From Kiritimatiellota bacterium B12222 (GTDB lineage Bacteria; Verrucomicrobiota; Kiritimatiellia; SS1-B-03-39; UBA6053), in NCBI GenBank assembly GCA_029719485.1, contig CP120722.1:620001-684000 (forward strand): a DNA stretch of 64,000 nucleotides. The letters run 5' to 3'. Shown here piece after piece: positions 62,221 to 64,000 of this stretch (position 1 is the first letter of the stretch; each line of letters begins with the position of its first letter). Below the pieces are notes generated by a model. That model had not been told where the DNA came from. It worked only from the letters and a program-made list of their open reading frames with translations, and did no database searches. Made by a program: the position numbers and the translations under genes.

Positions 62221-62667
62221 CTACTCCCACATGTATTTTTCATCCACCGAAAATCCATGGCGGGTAATAAATCCTCTAAATTCTTCTTGGAAGCTTTCTT
62301 TCTGGTGATGGGATACTTGATTTTGAATGTAACGTGCCACATCGGGAATATCAGACTGACTCACCGAAAATGATCCGTATTTGGTTTGCCAAGCAAAATG
62401 ACCAGGGCAAAATTTGGATTCATTGATCCACCGACTGCTACCGCTTTTGATGTCGCGAATTAAGTCTGCTGGTGACAGAGATTGGTGGCTCATGGTCAAA
62501 ATATGGACATGATCTGCGACCCCTCCGATTTCAATTAGGGCCCCTTTTCTATCTCGAATAATTCCGCCAATGTAAGCATAGAGATCATTTTTATACCGAT
62601 CGGTAATCATTGGTTCCCGATTTTTGGTTGAAAAGATGATGTGAAAACAATGGTGAATGTAGCTCAT
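62221..62667 (-). mobile_element. Y1/HUH transposase, REP-associated (RAYT/IS200-like TnpA)
   Basis: The 148-residue gene product is a Y1_Tnp single-strand transposase: IHHCFHIIFSTKNREP near the start, the HUH motif in GGVADHVHILTM (H53, H55), DLIRDIKSGSSRWI and WQTKYGSFSVSQSDI. The catalytic tyrosine is probably Y113 in ARYIQNQVSHHQKESFQEEF. It is full length and intact. There is no TnpB. The gene sits between arrays of REP-like hairpins, so it may act as a domesticated REP mobiliser rather than a free insertion sequence. No Shine-Dalgarno sequence is seen. Confidence 0.9.
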
Positions 62668-62728
62668 AGTTTTAAATTTCGCACATAGGATGAGGGATGT
62701 CCATGTGTTTTAGGTGGGGGAATAGAGG

Positions 62729-63115
62729 GGGTAGCGTTGCCCGTACTCCTCCGGAGCACTTAAATTTTGTTGTGATTTCCTCGGGGGCGTGGCCCCCGAG
62801 CTAAATGAGATGGCACCTCCGGAGCCGGATATGGGGGTAGCGTTGCCCGTACTCCTCCGGAGCACTTAAATTTTGTTGTGATTTCCTCGGGGGCGTGGCC
62901 CCCGAGCTAAATGCGATGGCACCTCCGGTGCCGGTTGTGGGGTGCTGGGGTAGCGTTGCCTGTACTCCTCCGGTGCTGGTTGTGGGGTGCCATCATCGAT
63001 TTGAATATGGCCTCCGGAGGAGGCAAGGCATCTAGCTCGGGGGCCGTGCCCCCGAGAAGAGGTAAAAAAAGATGATTCGCCCCGGAGGGGTGAGGGCCAC
63101 GCCTCAACAGAATAA
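62729..63115. repeat. REP-like array right of the Y1 transposase
   Basis: Two direct units of about 105 bp (62729-62832 and 62834-62940) each hold one palindrome with arms CTCGGGGGC/GCCCCCGAG and loop GTG-like (62780-62800, 62886-62906). A third, partly deleted unit (62947 onward) is followed by a palindrome of inverted type (63036-63056). The stretch 62985-63095 repeats the 3' half of the left array (62100-62213). The array ends just before the DUF2461 gene. Confidence 0.85.
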
Positions 63116-63171
63116 AGGGCTGGTCCAAGATTTGATTCATATCTGCCTGAGGATCTGTTATAACCTGCACC

Positions 63172-63840
63172 ATGATTCATCCTGATTTTTTTCCTTTCTT
63201 TCGTGCGCTTGAACAAAACAACAGCAAGGCTTGGTTCAATCCGCGCAAGGCGGAATACAAAGCCATTCGCCAAGTGTTTGAAGAGGGGCTGGATGAAATG
63301 GCGGTGGAAATTGCTGAATTTGACGATCGGGTGGAGCGCTTTCTGGATGATGTTAAAGCGGTGAAAGTATTCCGAATTTATAAAGATTCACGGTTCAGCA
63401 AATCAGAAGTGGCCTTGAAAACCAATATCAGTGGGTATGTCACCTCAGGACCGGAGGGACCGTTTTATTATGTTCAGGTGGGACCGGATGACTGTTTTGT
63501 GGGGGGAGGGATTTATCAACCCAGTTCCGCATTATTGCAGGCTATTCGCGAAGAAGTCGCCGAGAGTTATGAAGGCTTGACCGAGATATTGGCCGACGAA
63601 GAATTTAAGACCATGTTTCCTGAAGGGTTGTCCTCGGAGTACGAAGTGAAAACCGCCCCCCGCGGATTTTCGGTTGATGATCCGGCCATTGCCTATTTAC
63701 GTAAAAAAAGTTTTACCGTGAGACATCATTTCACGGATGAAGAGGCGATGTCGGATGACTTTTATGAGCAAGTGATTCGGGTCTTTGAAGTGCAACATCG
63801 GCTTCACCGTTATCTCGCCCGCGCTTTTGGGCGGATGTAG
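63172..63840 (+). CDS. DUF2461 family protein
   Basis: The 222-residue protein matches the DUF2461/TIGR02453 family: FFRALEQNNSKAWFNPRKAE near the start, KVFRIYKDSRFSKSEVALKT, GPFYYVQVGPDDCFVGGGIY and a C-terminal IAYLRKKSFTVRHHFTDEEA. Function is unknown. There is no signal peptide. It lies directly downstream of the transposase-linked REP array. Confidence 0.9.
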   Translation: MIHPDFFPFFRALEQNNSKAWFNPRKAEYKAIRQVFEEGLDEMAVEIAEFDDRVERFLDDVKAVKVFRIYKDSRFSKSEVALKTNISGYVTSGPEGPFYYVQVGPDDCFVGGGIYQPSSALLQAIREEVAESYEGLTEILADEEFKTMFPEGLSSEYEVKTAPRGFSVDDPAIAYLRKKSFTVRHHFTDEEAMSDDFYEQVIRVFEVQHRLHRYLARAFGRM

Positions 63841-64000
63841 GAGAGGGGGGGAAGTAGTCAGGAGTCATTCGTCAGAGGTCATGGGTCATAGGTCAAATGT
63901 CAGTGGTCATTAGTCAATCGTCAGTGGTTACTTGGTCATTGGTCATATGTCAGTAGTTTGAGGAAAGGGTGGTGCTTCAGGAGATTTGTGACAGGGAAAA
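63841..64000. repeat. GGTCA-type short-period repeat at the right edge
   Basis: Bases about 63857-63957 are a degenerate run of GTCA motifs at 7-10 nt spacing (GGTCATGGGTCATAGGTCAA and related). The same family occurs at 122-158. No gene is seen to the window end. Confidence 0.7.

Overview
The window looks like a stretch of chromosome from a Gram-negative bacterium of the PVC group, most likely Verrucomicrobiota in the broad sense (Opitutales- or Kiritimatiellae-like). The reasons are: a giant secreted protein with autotransporter-type beta-strand repeats and a PEP-CTERM tail plus a second PEP-CTERM protein; outer-membrane biogenesis genes (lptD, surA-like); a gap-pgk-tpiA-secG operon; carboxyspermidine-type polyamine genes; and long noncoding gaps full of short dispersed palindromic repeats. 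The assignment is inference from gene content; there is no rRNA or marker tree here. I saw no tRNA, rRNA or CRISPR array.

Layout. 1-1388: repeats, then clpS and a YjbQ-family gene (minus). 1506-4292: surA-like, pdxA, rsmA operon (plus), the same order as in E. coli. 4405-9671: a membrane protein, a 1-kb repeat field, an unknown protein, gph, riboflavin synthase and a NusG-like specialised factor. 9783-13297: a heterodimeric ABC exporter. 13593-18375: a tiny leader ORF with mtfA, then two FAD oxidoreductases divergent from an AraC regulator. 18429-29529: SNF2 helicase, three LuxR/NarL-type regulators and the 1812-residue beta-repeat surface protein. 29803-33259: secG, tpiA, pgk, gap (minus) with a clear sigma70-type promoter and terminator. 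33649-35470: cmoA, an exported protein, a GNAT pseudogene. 35595-41644: a carbohydrate-use cluster (LacI regulator, PEP-CTERM protein, SGNH esterase, GH5 glycanase). 41812-48356: ychJ-like, acpH-like, a repeat field, dbpA, cmoB, MFS transporter and K+ channel. 48600-52958: polyamine operon (carboxyspermidine dehydrogenase, speA, nspC). 53345-61966: DMT transporter, unknown protein, a 74-bp tandem array, aroA, two pseudopilin genes overlapping lptD, purD. 61990-63115: a Y1/REP-type transposase embedded in REP-like palindromes. 63172-63840: a DUF2461 protein.

Themes. CmoA and CmoB together make the cmo5U34 tRNA wobble modification and both lie here, cmoB next to the ribosome-assembly helicase dbpA. 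The polyamine genes encode arginine decarboxylation and the carboxyspermidine route in one block. The most interesting noncoding signal is a REP-like palindrome family that surrounds the Y1 transposase at 62.2-62.7 kb and recurs 61 kb away beside clpS, where one element was caught up in a tandem duplication together with the 3' end of clpS. At least five further repeat families fill the other gaps.
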